Shown: piece after piece, positions 25,030 through 37,264 of the stretch
How positions within the stretch are numbered: position 1 is the stretch's first letter
How the letters are laid out: the number at the start of each line of letters is the position of its first letter
Assembly (NCBI RefSeq): GCF_040939455.1
Contig: NC_134120.1
Location: forward strand, 53,087,001 to 53,151,000
Reading direction: 5' to 3'
DNA length: 64,000 nucleotides
Origin: Microcebus murinus
Taxonomy: Eukaryota > Chordata > Mammalia > Primates > Cheirogaleidae
Translations under genes and position numbers: made by a program
Notes under the pieces: model-generated
Databases searched by the model: none
Told to the model about the DNA's origin: nothing
The model's input: only the letters and a program-made list of their open reading frames with translations

Positions 25030-26420
25030 TTACATTCTAACTGGAATTGAGATTTTTTCCCCCCTACTGTTCCTTTGGTCCTATTTGTCGTACATCTAGA
25101 GGTTTCTTCTTTTTCCTCTCTGCTTTCTTTTGGATTTAATTTTTTTTTCTCACTTCATTTCCCCCCTACTAGTTGGGAAGTTATGCAGTATATTTTATAG
25201 TGCATACTTGTCAAAGTCTAAAGTCAATCCATGTCTCTTCAGTACCCCTATATAAGACTCTTAAAATACTTTATTTCTGATTACCTCTCTCTTCACTTAT
25301 TACACATTTATGTGACATTTTTATTTTAGTACATATAAACATTGTTTTAATTCTCTCTTTTTTGATAAATCACACAAACGTTTTATTACTGCTCAATGCA
25401 GTCTATGTTTAGTTTTACTCCTATATTTAGGCCATTTTTACCTTTTCATTTCATCCTCCACCTTAGACTTCCCATCTGGAAATCACATTTCTTCTTTAGT
25501 TGATGAACCTGTTTTTGAACTTTGTTTGGTTAGAGAATGTTAGTGGTTGTTGGAAAAAGCTATTAGTTTTTATTTATCTAAAGATATCTTTGTTTTGTCC
25601 TTTTTATTGAATGATATTTTAACCAGGTATATATCTCTGGGCTGACTTATGTTCTTTCAGAACATTGAAATCTTTTTCTACTGTCTGTTGTTTCCCACCG
25701 CTTTTTTTGAAAAGTCATTTGTCAGTTAATTGCTATTCTTTTTAGACAATGTATCTGTTACCTGATTTCATGATTTTTTTCCTTTTATCTATGTTGTTCT
25801 TCACTTTCATTATGATGTTTTTAGTGTTGATTTTTATTTATTAGACCTAATTGAGATTAACTAACTTCTTAAATTTGTGGATTGATGTTTTTTGCCAGTT
25901 CTGGAAAGTTCTCAGCAGTTATGTGAGTGTCTATCCTTACCATATTCACTCTTTCTACAACTCCATTCAGTGTTTGTTAGATTTTTCCCACTCTATTTTA
26001 GGTCTTAACCTCTTCTTCTTATTTTTCATCACTTTATTTGCTCTAGGCTAAATTCTGGAAAATTCCTTCAGGTTTATCTTCCAGTTCATTAATTTCTCTT
26101 CAGCTAAATCTTGATCTGTTAAATAATATTCATTGAATTTTTTTATTTCAATTGGTATATTTTTAATTTCTAGAAATTCTTCTTGGTTCTTATGCCAATC
26201 TACTGGATCTTTCTAATCTTTTCCTCATTACTATTCTCAATCCTTTACCTTTCCATTTCATTTCACACATTTAAAATACTTATTTTCTGTCTGTTGTGTG
26301 ATAATTATAATATCTAATATCTTATTCCAGTTCTGCTAATTTTTCTTTTGGTTGCCTCTTGCTCATAGACTTTGTTTCCTTGTACATTTTGTGAATTTTG
26401 ACTGTGGAGCTGAAGGAATC
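25030..26420 (-). mobile_element. Ancient L1-class LINE fragment (L1M/HAL1-like)
   Basis: AT-rich, with the order 'ttatctaaagatatctttgt', 'ttttgtcctttttattgaat', 'tccagttcattaatttctct', 'tttatttcaattggtatatt' and 'ttctagaaattcttcttgg'. I recognise this as reverse-orientation sequence of an old L1-related element. All frames are broken. Boundaries are approximate. Confidence 0.6.
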
Positions 26421-26945
26421 CTTTGGAACCTAGGTGGGTGGGGGGCTTCCTCAAGGAAGGATCTATATTTTCTTCTGCTGGTTCTCGGGTCCCTATGTAG
26501 GCCTGCTTTAAGTAATTTACAGAATTAAATCTTCAGACTATGTCTATGGTGCAAATTTGGGCCTCACACCTGCCAGAGGCCTAGTATGTTGTTATAAAAT
26601 CTAGGTGGAGATTTTTTCTTTGTGCATATCCAATTTCCAAAACACAATGTTTCTCTAGCTGTCTCAGAGGAAAGAATGCGTGTTTATTTCCAATTCCCCC
26701 TTATCCTGAGGATTAGCCATTTGGATAGAGTTGGGGTCTTTTGGAGGGGGCAGACTTCTCACCTTGGGCAGACCTAGCCTCCACGGCCTTTCCCTCATGC
26801 CCCAAAAAGCTATGGAAACTCAAGCTCATGTGCATCTAGGTTTAGCAAATGCTTTGGTTTGGAAAATGCCTGCTCCAGTGATTTCCTTCCCTCTCTGAAC
26901 TCCCACTTGCCAGGTCACTGCTCCATCTAAAACAATTTCTTAAAA
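26421..26945. other. Intergenic, no feature recognised
   Basis: Moderate GC with no ORF or repeat that I can support. Confidence 0.4.
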
Positions 26946-26959
26946 ATATGACACCTAGA

Positions 26960-27280
26960 GGGCTGGGTGTAGTGGCTCACGCCTGTAATCCTAGCACTCT
27001 GGGAGGCCAAGGCGGGTGGATCTATCAAGGTCAGGAGTTTGAAACCAGCCTGAGCAAGAGCGAGACCCCATACCTACTAAAAATAGAAAGAAATTAATTG
27101 GTCAACTAAAAGTATATATAGAAAAAAATTAGCCGGACATGGTGATGCATGCCTGTAATCCCAGCTACTCGGGAGGATCACTGAGTCAGGAGGATCACTT
27201 GAGCCCAGGAGTTTGAGGTTGCTGTGAGCTAGGCTGATGCCACGGCACTCTAGCCCGGGCAACAGAGTAAGGCTCTGTCT

Positions 27281-27317
<37 letters not shown>
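26960..27317 (+). mobile_element. Alu, full length, tail turned into (TA)n
   Basis: Flanked by TSDs 26946-26959 (atatgacacctaga) and 27318-27331 (atatgatacctaga). The A15 tail is followed by a (TA) run at about 27296-27320. The right monomer carries a small internal duplication around 'aggatcactgagtcaggagg' (27174-27197). Confidence 0.95.
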
Positions 27318-27318
<1 letters not shown>

Positions 27319-27331
27319 TATGATACCTAGA

Positions 27332-28604
27332 ATTTGTAGTTGTTTCAAGTATAATCTTCACTCAGATTTTTGCCATGCTGCTAGAGACAATAGCCTAGAA
27401 TTGAGACTTTCTTGAAATGTCAACTTACATCTTTAGCTTTCAAGTGACATCACATGTGTATCACATGAATGCAGTTGACATGTGAATGGGTTTTGGTAAC
27501 ATTTCATAAATTAAAATTTAACAAAATATTTATTGTGTTTTTTCTCATTATGATAATATTAGATGCTTATTACAGACACTGAATTAAATGGAAAAGTATC
27601 AAGAATGAAGTTAATGTCAACACTAATCCTACCATCCAGAAGTAGCCACTATTCATACCAACTTTTGTCCTGCTTTTGGTATGCTGTCTATTTTTAAATA
27701 GTTGGGAAAACATGGTTCCAAATAGATTTATTTAATTGGAAGGTGGCAATTCTTTTGAGATGTGAGTCACAGGATAGCATCATTTCTCTCCCTTTCTATT
27801 CTGAGGTCGTTGCGGATCAGTTAACTACTTGTAAGATATACTCCATTTCACAGTGTAATCTATCCTGGTGGATCTAATCAAAAGAATCCACTCAGAAAAC
27901 CAGAAGGGAGTATTAATTGAAGAAACAGTGTCGGGGGTGGGACTGTTGGCAAAGTGTTTAGGTATAAAGCACTAAGGCCACGCAGAAATGACATGGCCAT
28001 CGTTTAAAAGCTGCTGTAGGATGTTTGGGCTACGTCCACGAGAAAAGGGAGCATGATGACATTACAGCTGGGATTGAAAGGATCATTTGCATTTTACAAG
28101 TAAAAATGCTTCAGTAGGTTTCACGCGAGCTCAGATCTCTGTTGGCCTGTCTCTGAGACAGCACACACACCTCACACCCCATGCAAAGGTTTGGGCGTGC
28201 CCATCTTGACTCTCACAGATTGGCTATGGGATACAGGGGCTTTCATCCAAGTTACTAAAATCACCAACTGATCTGAAGTATTTTGGTCCATAGCTATGTT
28301 TCACTCTCCACCAAAGCCTGGAGGAGAGCCTCTGAGAACAAACACAGTGGCATGGTCTCCGGGTGGGTGGAGATGTAGGGGAGTTGGACACTGTGAAAGA
28401 GGATTCTAATGAAATACCCATAGCCATGGCTCTCAGTAATGCCAGAGAAAACCTGACCACCTTCTCTTAGACTTTAGTGAGCAAACAGCTGAAGTGTCAT
28501 TTTTTAACACCTCCAAGGAGAAGTCCTGGGTGGGTGTACATTACCCTTTGGCTCTGCAGAGCCAAACGAAAGATCATGGCCACTGAGCTTTATTTAGGGT
28601 GAGT
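27332..28604. other. Intergenic, no feature recognised
   Basis: Nothing I can name. Short antisense ORF at 28224-28460 is not supported. Confidence 0.4.
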
Positions 28605-28800
28605 AGGATCTGGTGTCACAAGTGCCTAAACCCAAATGCTAGGCCAGCAACTTCCTAGCTATGTGAACTCACAAAATGTATTTAATATCTCATCTGTAAA
28701 ATGGTGATCATAATACCTACCATTGCAAGATCCCAGGAAGGGTTGAAAATGATGTCTCTAATGTACCTGCACAAGGTAAATGGCACTTATTCCACTTGAC
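28605..28800 (+). repeat. MIR element
   Basis: 'cttcctagctatgtgaactc', 'tctcatctgtaaaatggtga', 'cataatacctaccattgcaa' and 'ggaagggttgaaaatgatgt' appear in MIR order. Confidence 0.8.
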
Positions 28801-29696
28801 TGTGTAAGTCCCTGAGTCCTGGCACTAACCACAATCATGAATGCCTCTGAAACACCTAGCACACAGTAGCTTTTCTGTGAATACTCATTGAATAAAAGGG
28901 TAAAGTACTTAGGTATCGAATGAACCAATGCATAAGAAGACCAAGGCAAAGCTGTTGCTGCCCCACCAGGACACTTTCAGTGGGAACATCCTTGTTGATA
29001 ACTTCTGACCAGGGAATTCCAACTACCAAAGGAGGAAAGTTGTCCAATCCCTGCCTGCTTTGCCCTCAGGCCTCTGGGCCCTTGGGCAGCCCCTTACTTC
29101 CTCGCTGATGGCCTGAGCCCTGGCTGACCGCCAGGCTGCCCGGATGCCCATGGACACTAGCTTTGTTCAGTCCCCACTTCCCTTGGCCTCTCTTCCCCAT
29201 TCACCTCCAATCTGCCCACCTTTGCCACTCATGGGCTTGGGACACCCCACCTCTCCAGTGCCACTTGCGAGAAACAGAGCCAGAGGGAAGCAGAAGGCGA
29301 GAGGCCACGCGCAGGTGCAGGAGAAGAGGACCTTGAAAATTGAGCCCCACTGTGAAAAACTATCAAATAGTTTTACCTGGAGGCTGATTTAATAAATTAT
29401 TGCAGTGAGTCAGCAGGGTGATGTCAGATAAATGAAATATTTAACACGATGTAATAATCCCTCCAGTAATGTTAGAATGTTCGCATTTGTTAATCTAAAG
29501 CACTCCCTGATGAGACAGCTGAATGGTTGAACATGCTGGAAGGCGGCTCTCTAAATCATGGGATCCCTCGCATCAGGGAAGAGGGGATCCTTCCATCTGG
29601 TCCTCTCAGGGTAGTGGGAGGTACCCCTCACTAGGCTTATTTTCCTTCAATTAACAAATAACGGGTTTAAGGACTCCTAGAAAATACTATCTCCTA
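28801..29696. other. Intergenic, no feature recognised
   Basis: From 29390 to 29560 lies a repeat-free AT-rich block. Otherwise nothing I can name. Confidence 0.4.
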
Positions 29697-29772
29697 TTTC
29701 TCTCTCTGTATCTCCCTTCCCCTCCCTCTCTCCCTCTCCTTTCTCTCCCCGCTGCATCCCCCCCCCCCACCA
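29697..29772 (+). repeat. CT-rich low-complexity tract ending in poly(C)
   Basis: About 60 bases of mixed CTCC/CTCT followed by an uninterrupted C12-type run near 29758-29769. Confidence 0.85.
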
Positions 29773-30535
29773 TGGACAGAATTCACCCAGGCTCCTGCAC
29801 CTCCCTTCTCAGGTTGAGGAGGCTGGTAAAAGTACCTCTGCTTATCTCCCACCTTGTAATTTGGTATCAGCTGTGAATTGAGGAGACATACAATAGACAT
29901 TCCCCAGCCTGGTGGTTACTTTGCTTGTTCACAAAACTGTCTGGGATCAGCTGGGGCTTTGTCAACGTTCAGGTTTCTATTGAATGGAATAATAGAAGAA
30001 AAGAAAATAGAAAGCCTTTATTCAGAACTCCCAGGCTCACACAAAATAGAGCTGTTATTTCAAGACCAAAATGCTTAAATTATCAACTCACACAGCACAG
30101 TTATTAATTTATGTATTAAGTAGTTGGTATCCATTTCTGGATTATTTTCATTCTGTAATTAGACAGTACCACCTCCAAGGGAGACACAGACAAAGACAAT
30201 TTCCCCTGTGTCCCAGTGGTGTCCTCCTCGAGCTGCACAACCGCACACACCCTCGCACAGCACAACTGCAAACTCACCTGAGGACCAGACTGACGGTGTG
30301 TGACATGGACCGCATTGCTCCCGTCACCTGCCAACTGCCCTGGGGTTTTCTGCCCTGCCTTCCCCACCCCTGCTCTGAATGGACCGCGTGTGTCTCCCAG
30401 GTACAAAGAAAAGCTGGAAGCATTTACCTCAGAAATGGGTCATGTGTGTATATGTATTTCTCCTTTCTCCATCTTTTAAATTGGAATTCGTCCTCTTAGA
30501 GTTTTTCCTCCAGAGTTCATGAGTTTATGTAACAT
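29773..30535. other. Intergenic, no feature recognised
   Basis: A 142-codon + frame (30071-30499) overlaps other frames and shows no domain; not supported. Confidence 0.4.
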
Positions 30536-31150
30536 ATTTTCCTGGAAAATTATTTATTTTACTCTGGTTACAAATTTATTTACATAGAGTTGACTGAACT
30601 AGTCTTATGGTTCTTTTCTCTGTATCTGTAGTTTTCTCATTCCAAAAAAATTTTTTTTTGTATGTCTGGGCTTTTTTCTTATTTCCTTGACTAGTTACCT
30701 TTAGTTTTTGAAAATTATTTTTTCTAAAAAACAGTTCTCATATTAGTTTTTATCACTTTGTGTTTCCCAAATAATTTATTTCTGCTCTTAAAATGATAGC
30801 ATCAATGCTATTTAAATTGTTAACAGAGTATGCAAAAAAGAAGCAAAGCTTTCAAATTCTTTTTATGAAGTCAGCATAACATTGATATAAAATTTAACAA
30901 AAAGAAAACATCTCAACTGTGCAGAAAAATTTCACCGATATATATCAATGCAAAAACCCTAAGTAAAATATTAGCAAACAGAATCCAGTAGCATATTAAA
31001 AAATACACTATGGCTGAGTTTTTCTCAGTACTGCAAAGATGATATAATCATTGGATATGTATTAAAATATTTATTCTATATAAAAGGGAAAAAATCATGA
31101 CCATCTCTTTGAGCACTATGAAGATTTACATATAGTATTCAACATCAATT
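30536..31150 (+). mobile_element. L1 ORF2 remnants, broken
   Basis: From about 30855 'ttttatgaagtcagcataac', 'gcaaaaaccctaagtaaaat' and 'attagcaaacagaatccagt' are the L1 reverse-transcriptase region in + orientation, heavily diverged with stops. The preceding T-rich part (30536-30800) may be a separate, reverse-oriented L1 piece. Confidence 0.65.
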
Positions 31151-31209
31151 TTAGAATTTTTTTATTAAAAAAAGAAATTGATGGTTACTTCTTAAATATA
31201 GTATCATAT

Positions 31210-31505
31210 TGCAATGGTCTGAATGTGGGTGTCCTCCCAAAATTCATATGTTGGAGTCTAATACCCGACGTGATAGTATTAAGAGGTGGGGCCTTTGGGG
31301 AGGTGATTAAGTCGTGAGGGTTCCACTTTTGTGGATGGGATTATGCCCTTATAAAAGCTCAAGGGCACTTCCTGCCCTCTCTTTCAAGTGAGGATGCAGC
31401 AACAAGGTGCCACCCATGAAGCTCTTACGAGACACCAATCTGCCAGCACCTTGATCTTGGACTTCCCAGCCTCCAGTACTGTGAGCAACAAATGTCTATT
31501 GCTTA
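31210..31505 (+). mobile_element. MaLR LTR, MST/MLT1 type, 3' truncated
   Basis: Starts TGCAATGGTCTGAATGTG and contains 'aaaattcatatgttggagtc', 'aggtggggcctttggggagg', 'cttataaaagctcaagggca' (LTR TATA region), 'gccagcaccttgatcttgga' and 'cttcccagcctccagtactg'. It stops just after the polyadenylation region, so the terminal 50 bases or so are missing. Confidence 0.9.
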
Positions 31506-32096
31506 TTAAAAAGAAAGAAGGAAAAGCTGGATGCCAAAGGGAAGGGCAGAGAGTTTGCTCTTGGCACAAACAATTCATTGCTCAACTCTTTCAGGCTTGA
31601 GGTGAATTTTCGGGTTTTCAGTCAATGCATTCAGGTTATGAAAATTATCAATTAGCCAGGTCCAGAGAGCATATACCTCCCAGTGTGGTAGTTCTGGAGC
31701 TTCATCTATGGTGTTTCTGGTTGACAGAAGTAGAGGATGCCATTATACAGATTTGGGCAGTGGCCAAAATGTCTATCAAAGGCTGGAAAATAATCAGCTC
31801 TGTTATTTACAAGGAAAGCAGGATTTCGTCGCATACTCCAGGGGTCAAAGGCTACAGATTTTACTGGCTGCATCATTGGAATGTTTCTGTTTAGAGAAGG
31901 AGCTGGCAAGAACCATATTCCCCTACTTAGCAGAAGTGTCTAAAACAGCTGTTTCAAAATGCTTTTCTGGAATGGCAAATGATGGCAAACTTCCAACCTG
32001 CCTCGTGGCGTCCGGGAAACTCAAGGCACACTGGAATTGAGAAAGCTGCCCAAGTGCGAACGTATAGATGTAGTTATTCCTTAGATATCTCATTTT
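31506..32096. other. Intergenic, no feature recognised
   Basis: Small ORFs on both strands share the same bases; nothing supported. Confidence 0.4.
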
Positions 32097-32951
32097 ATGT
32101 TTGTGTGTTTGTTTTTGTTTTGTTTCAAGATCTCCAGACAAAATAAAAAGGTTGCTTGGTCACATGGACCATGGGAGAGCTCTGGTATGTTACACACAGA
32201 ACACGGAGCGTCTTTATCTCTGATGCCTGATTTCTCCTTGTCCACCTGTCCAGAACCACTAACGCTCCTCTGGGAGTGTAGGGCAGGGTTCCTGGTCACA
32301 GGAGTGGCTGCTTCCTGTCCACCGTGCTCCTGTTCCTCCTGCCCTCCTCCCTGGCCTTGCCGCCTCTCTTCCGCTGTGGCACTGCACACCCCCTATGGTC
32401 CCCAGAAAACTTATTCTCCACTCTCCATCCTTTTAATGGTTTCCCCTTTATATCTCCTCCAGGATTTGATTTCTCTTAACCACATCTCAAAAATAAATAG
32501 AAAATCATCAAGAAAAAATTCTCCTAGGAAAAATGAGACGTGTCTATACAGTAACAAACTACTGGTATCAAGCAGAAGAAAAAAGTCTGCAAATATTTCC
32601 ACCTGTCTGGATTCAAGGAATGGAGCCCTTGATTTTCTAGAGGACCATGTCTCCCTGCAGGTACGGACCCGCTGGCTCCGCCTCCCTGGCAGCTGCCCTA
32701 TCCTGGTCTGTGCAGGTGAGGTTGAGAGGCAGGAAGGGGATGAGGCGTCCTTGGTTTGCTCTCATAGGCTGATCAGAAGGAACTTTCACCAGATTCAAAG
32801 TCCTGTGACACTTCACAAGCTCTTTACTGCCCAGAATTACTCACGAAGGCCGCCAGTGGGCTGCTCCCCAAGCCCATTTGGAATGCAGGTCTCTCGAAGG
32901 CTCATTGGCAGCTCAGTACCTCCCAAGCCTCCCCTGATGCTGAAGAAGTAG
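32097..32951 (+). other. Unassigned 284-codon ORF, probably chance
   Basis: This is the longest open frame apart from LRRC30 and its shadows. The predicted protein starts within a GTTT-rich low-complexity stretch, has a Cys/Pro-rich patch (about residues 74-85) and a Lys/Ser-rich middle (about 130-165), with no domain, signal or repeat I recognise. Base composition shifts along it from T-rich to GC-rich, unlike a real exon. I do not recognise a processed pseudogene. Confidence 0.15.
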
Positions 32952-33104
32952 AATATCAGGGGCTGCTCTTGGAAGTCATGCCTGGTGGCTTCTTTTCTGC
33001 CAGAGGATTCTGAGGGCAGAAGTAAGAATGTGGGTCCTAGTTTTATCCACTTGCGCAATTGCCTAGACTCGTAAGCTTAGTTCTTATGTCAAAAGCCACA
33101 CAGA

Positions 33105-33262
33105 GAGGGAAGAGTAGCAAAGCTAGCTTTTCTCCTTTGTGCAAGGCTGTTAGGCACCTTACATATTTTTTTCCCAATAAATTGTCACAATTATCCCAGT
33201 TTATATAGGAGGAATTGGAAACTGAGAATGATCACATAACTTGCCAGCTACAAGTGAATGTC
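33105..33262 (-). repeat. MIR remnant interrupted by an Alu
   Basis: 'caccttacatatttttttcc', 'ggaattggaaactgagaatg' and 'cacataacttgccagctaca' are a reversed MIR. It resumes after the Alu at 33608 with 'aacccaggatttct', so the SINE landed inside it. Confidence 0.7.
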
Positions 33263-33273
33263 AGAGCTAAGAT

Positions 33274-33592
<319 letters not shown>

Positions 33593-33619
33593 AGAGCTAA
33601 GATTCTTAACCCAGGATTT

Positions 33620-34494
33620 CTTGCTCCTAAAGTCCATGTTCATCTCACGAACTGTCTGAGGCCTAAGATGTCGAGAATCCTGTGAGCCCAGGCAGGGTAA
33701 AATGAAGGAGACCTTGGCTGCAGGCAGACATGAAAGAGCTGAGGAGACTCTCCACACTCCCCAACGGGTAAGGCACGGGGGGACCTCGGGGGAGCCCCCA
33801 CCTCACACAGGGGAAAGGTGGCCAGGCAGCAGCTAAGCCCAGCCAGCCAGACCACCTTATTTGTTTTTAAGTATCTAGAACGTTCGGTAAGAACTGCTGA
33901 AACTAGCAATAGAACCCTATCGATTTCTAAGTAGGAGCTCATTGTCACAACTGGTTCTCTTAGCAGTTAAGAGGTATTGTTGTTGTTGATGTTGAAATAG
34001 TGCATTTAACTCAAATAGCGGTTTTTGCTGCTTCATATAACCTCTTTCCTCACCTAATACCCAGACGTTTTGAATAACCCAGTTACACAGGGAATAAAGG
34101 GAATCTTCAGGTCCCACTGCTCGTATGGTCTAGTGCCAGGCCGGGCACGCCATCCGACACAGGGGTTGGGTGGGTCTCCAGAACAGCTTCATCCTGGGGT
34201 GTGGTGTGGGCAGGAGGAGATCCTCACTGAGCAGATACTCTGCATTCAGAGTGAACTGTCCCAGAGTCCTTAGAAGCCTCCAGAAAAAGAGAAGTACAGC
34301 AGTAGTTTGTCCCTGGATCTACTGTACAAAGTGGGTGTCCCAGCTATGCATAGGCTAGGATTAAATATTCTTACTGTGCAGTTGGCACTTTAATGACATC
34401 ATTATCATTCCCTTTTATCTGTTTATTGATTAAACACTTAAAATTTCCAATGTTTAGTTACCTTGGAGTTAGCCAGTGATTCACTGATTCTTTT
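33620..34494. other. Intergenic, no feature recognised
   Basis: Short overlapping ORFs on both strands; nothing supported. Confidence 0.4.
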
Positions 34495-34690
34495 TCCTTT
34501 TTTATTTTTTTGAGTCAGAGTCTCACTCTGTTGCCCGGGCTAGAGTGCCAGCTACTTGAGAAACTGAGGCGGTAGAATCACTTGAGCCCAGGAGTTTGAG
34601 GTTGTCGTGAGCTAGGCTGACGCCATGGCACTCTAGCCTGGGCAACAGAGTGAGACTCTGGCTCAAATAAACAAATAAATAAATAGGAGC
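34495..34690. mobile_element. Alu with inverted 3' end (palindrome)
   Basis: The left piece (T-rich tail plus 34511-34550) reads as the end of a - strand Alu. At 34551 it switches to a + strand right monomer that runs to an (AAAT) tail at about 34666-34686. The arms 34511-34550 and 34626-34665 are reverse complements at 38 of 40 positions, around a 75-base loop. Confidence 0.9.
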
Positions 34691-37080
34691 ATTTCTAATT
34701 TAAAAGGCCATCTGGCCAGCAACTCCTGATTCAGTCCCCTAAATCCCCATTAAAGTAGTTGGCAATTTATAAGAAAAAAATACATTTACACCCCCCACAA
34801 CTAGGACTGCCAGTCAATCTCTTGCCAGAGTTTGGGAAGAGTTTCTGCAAACAGCAGGGCTAGTGCAGCTCTGTGGAAGACGCAGTAGCTGGCGGGTCCC
34901 AGCGGGGCCCAGGAGAGGCGCAGCCGCCTCCATCTTCCCTCCACCGCCACTGTGGGCCCCAGGTCTGGCTGCGTCTGCCACAGCCAGACCAGCTCATGCT
35001 TTGATTCCTCAGGTGTTACTTTTTGATGCAAATTCTGTTTTCCTCCGTCCCATATAAATATTTCTTGTTGTTGGATGCAGTGAGACAATTCTGGGATATC
35101 TAAGGCTGCATTCTGGAGAGTGTAGTGCCGCAAATAAAGCACAGTGGAGGGGACAGAGTCCAGAACCTCGGTGGCAAGGCATCCTGAGGGCTGTTACTTC
35201 TGAGGTCCTCAAATTTTACAAAGGAAGATCAGACAGTGAAGACAGGAAAGCTCCCTTCATAGTTTAGCGAAGACGCCCTGGCTGCCAGCCATGTAGACGC
35301 TGGTGACTGCGGGAGCAACTATGCTCGCCCTCAGCTCTTCTCAGGACAGTCACATGGGCGGTGGGGACAGGGACACACAGTGTGCTTGTTCCCTTGTGCT
35401 GGACAGATCTCTGTGTTCCTGGACCAGAAAAAGGAGGAGTCTTTGAAAAATTCTTAGAGACCAGATGAAGCAAACCGCATGCTAAAATTTCACTAGAAGT
35501 GAGATTTTTCTACAAAAACCACTAAAATATTTCAAAAGAAAATGATCATCCTTAGTAGGATGAAAAATCAAACTGCCTTACTGAAACAGGAACAAAATGT
35601 CAAAGGGAGAATAGACTGATATGGATCCAGCCCAGAATGTGAAGAAAAGGGAGCTAAGTAAAGCAAGAACATATTACAGGAAACAAGAAATCGGATGCTG
35701 CATTGATCCACATGGACATGGTAAGGAGCAGCCGTGGCACCTTGGAAGACCTGCTCCATTGTGAGGGAGACAAACTGGAGACGCTCTCTGAGATGAAGAG
35801 GAAAGGAAATCCCACGAGAAAGGGGGGATGGACAGGAAGGGAAGAAAGGCCTGTGTGGGTGTGAAGAGGCATGAGCTTCGGGCTCTCACGTGGACGGGAA
35901 GCTCAGCCCTGCGCTTGCCGCACATGTGGGCCTGGGCCACCTTTCATCCTCAGAACAGGGATAATGCTGTCCCCAGGGAACTACGGTGGGGACAGCAAGA
36001 GAGTATGTGTGACAGTTTAGCACAACATTTGGCACACGGAGAACACTCAGATGGTTCAAAGGAGGGGGAGAGACAGAAAGAAGTCAGGGCTGTTCCCCAG
36101 GAAGATGGAACGAAAGGAACCCATGAGACAGTCCTCGAAGACATCCCGGTGAGTGGAGGCAGGACTTTCCCAAGCCAGGGCTGAAAAAAGACATGAGTGT
36201 GCAATGAGCAAGAAGTCGCCACAATGAGGCGCTGATGTCACGAGGTGTTATTATAATATTCCTGAACTACTAAGATCAGTGAAAAATCCAACAAGCATTT
36301 AGGCAGCAAAAATAGGTTACCTACAGAAGTTCAGAAATGAAGACAGCCTCAGAGAATCATTAAATACCAGAATCTGATGAAAGAACATTCGCTTCTTTGA
36401 AGAAGAGTGGTTGCAACCCCCAAATATATGCCCAGTTGAGTTATTCATATTTTTCACAGGAAGACAACAGAAAGAAATTCTCAGATATGCAAGGTTCAAG
36501 AAATAGGCGTTAATGTAGCATTCTGGCAAAAATGGCTTTAGATATCCTCTAGCCAACAAAGAAATTAACTGCCATTAATGAATGGGTAATTTTGATAGAG
36601 GACTAATAGTAAATAATGAAATCTACTAAATATAGCATAAAGTCTATAATAACTTTGTTATAAATTCAGTTTGAAAATGTACTGAAAATTTCAAATTTAA
36701 TATATTTTATAGAGAAATAGTAATTAAATAAAATCAAGCTGCTCTAAAACCCTAGATTTTATTAATAAAGTCTGGGCTGTCAGAGGTGATGTTGAATTAA
36801 AGCACTGCGGATACTCATCTCATGTGGAGCACGCAGTGGCTACCACATCATGGTTTTAATTTGGTGGTTAGAGGGATATACGTGTAGTGATATTCTCATA
36901 GCTTAAAAGTAAGCTCTTGTTAGGTTTAAAATATGATTTCCAAATCTTTGGAAAAGATACAAACAGGCAAACTTAACATGTTAACAAAAAATGTGAAATA
37001 CACAGACTTACTGAAAAAACATAAAAAACAGTAAATTCTCAAAGACAAGGGAAAATATGTAGGACTTTATATGTACTGTA
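34691..37080. other. Intergenic, no feature recognised
   Basis: Moderately GC-rich to 36200 then AT-rich. ORFs up to 118 codons (for example 35828-36184) overlap antisense frames and show no domain. No repeat family that I can name. Confidence 0.4.
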
Positions 37081-37093
37081 TGATTCTAATTTT

Positions 37094-37251
37094 TTCAAAT
37101 TTTATTTCAGAGTATTACGGGAATACAAACGTTTTGGTTACATAAGTTGCCCTTGTACCATTTGAGTCAAAGCCACAAGTGTGCCCATCCCCCAGAGAGC
37201 GTGCATTACATCAATTAGGTGTGAATTTGCCCATCTTGCCTCCCTTCTGCC
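37094..37251 (-). mobile_element. Lemur-type L1, 3' end only, with TSD
   Basis: Contains 'gagtattacgggaatacaaa', 'cataagttgcccttgtacca' and 'gtgcccatcccccagagagc' of the L1 3' UTR in reverse. A 13-bp TSD tgattctaatttt is exact at 37081-37093 and 37252-37264. Only about 158 bases were inserted. Confidence 0.92.
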
Positions 37252-37264
37252 TGATTCTAATTTT

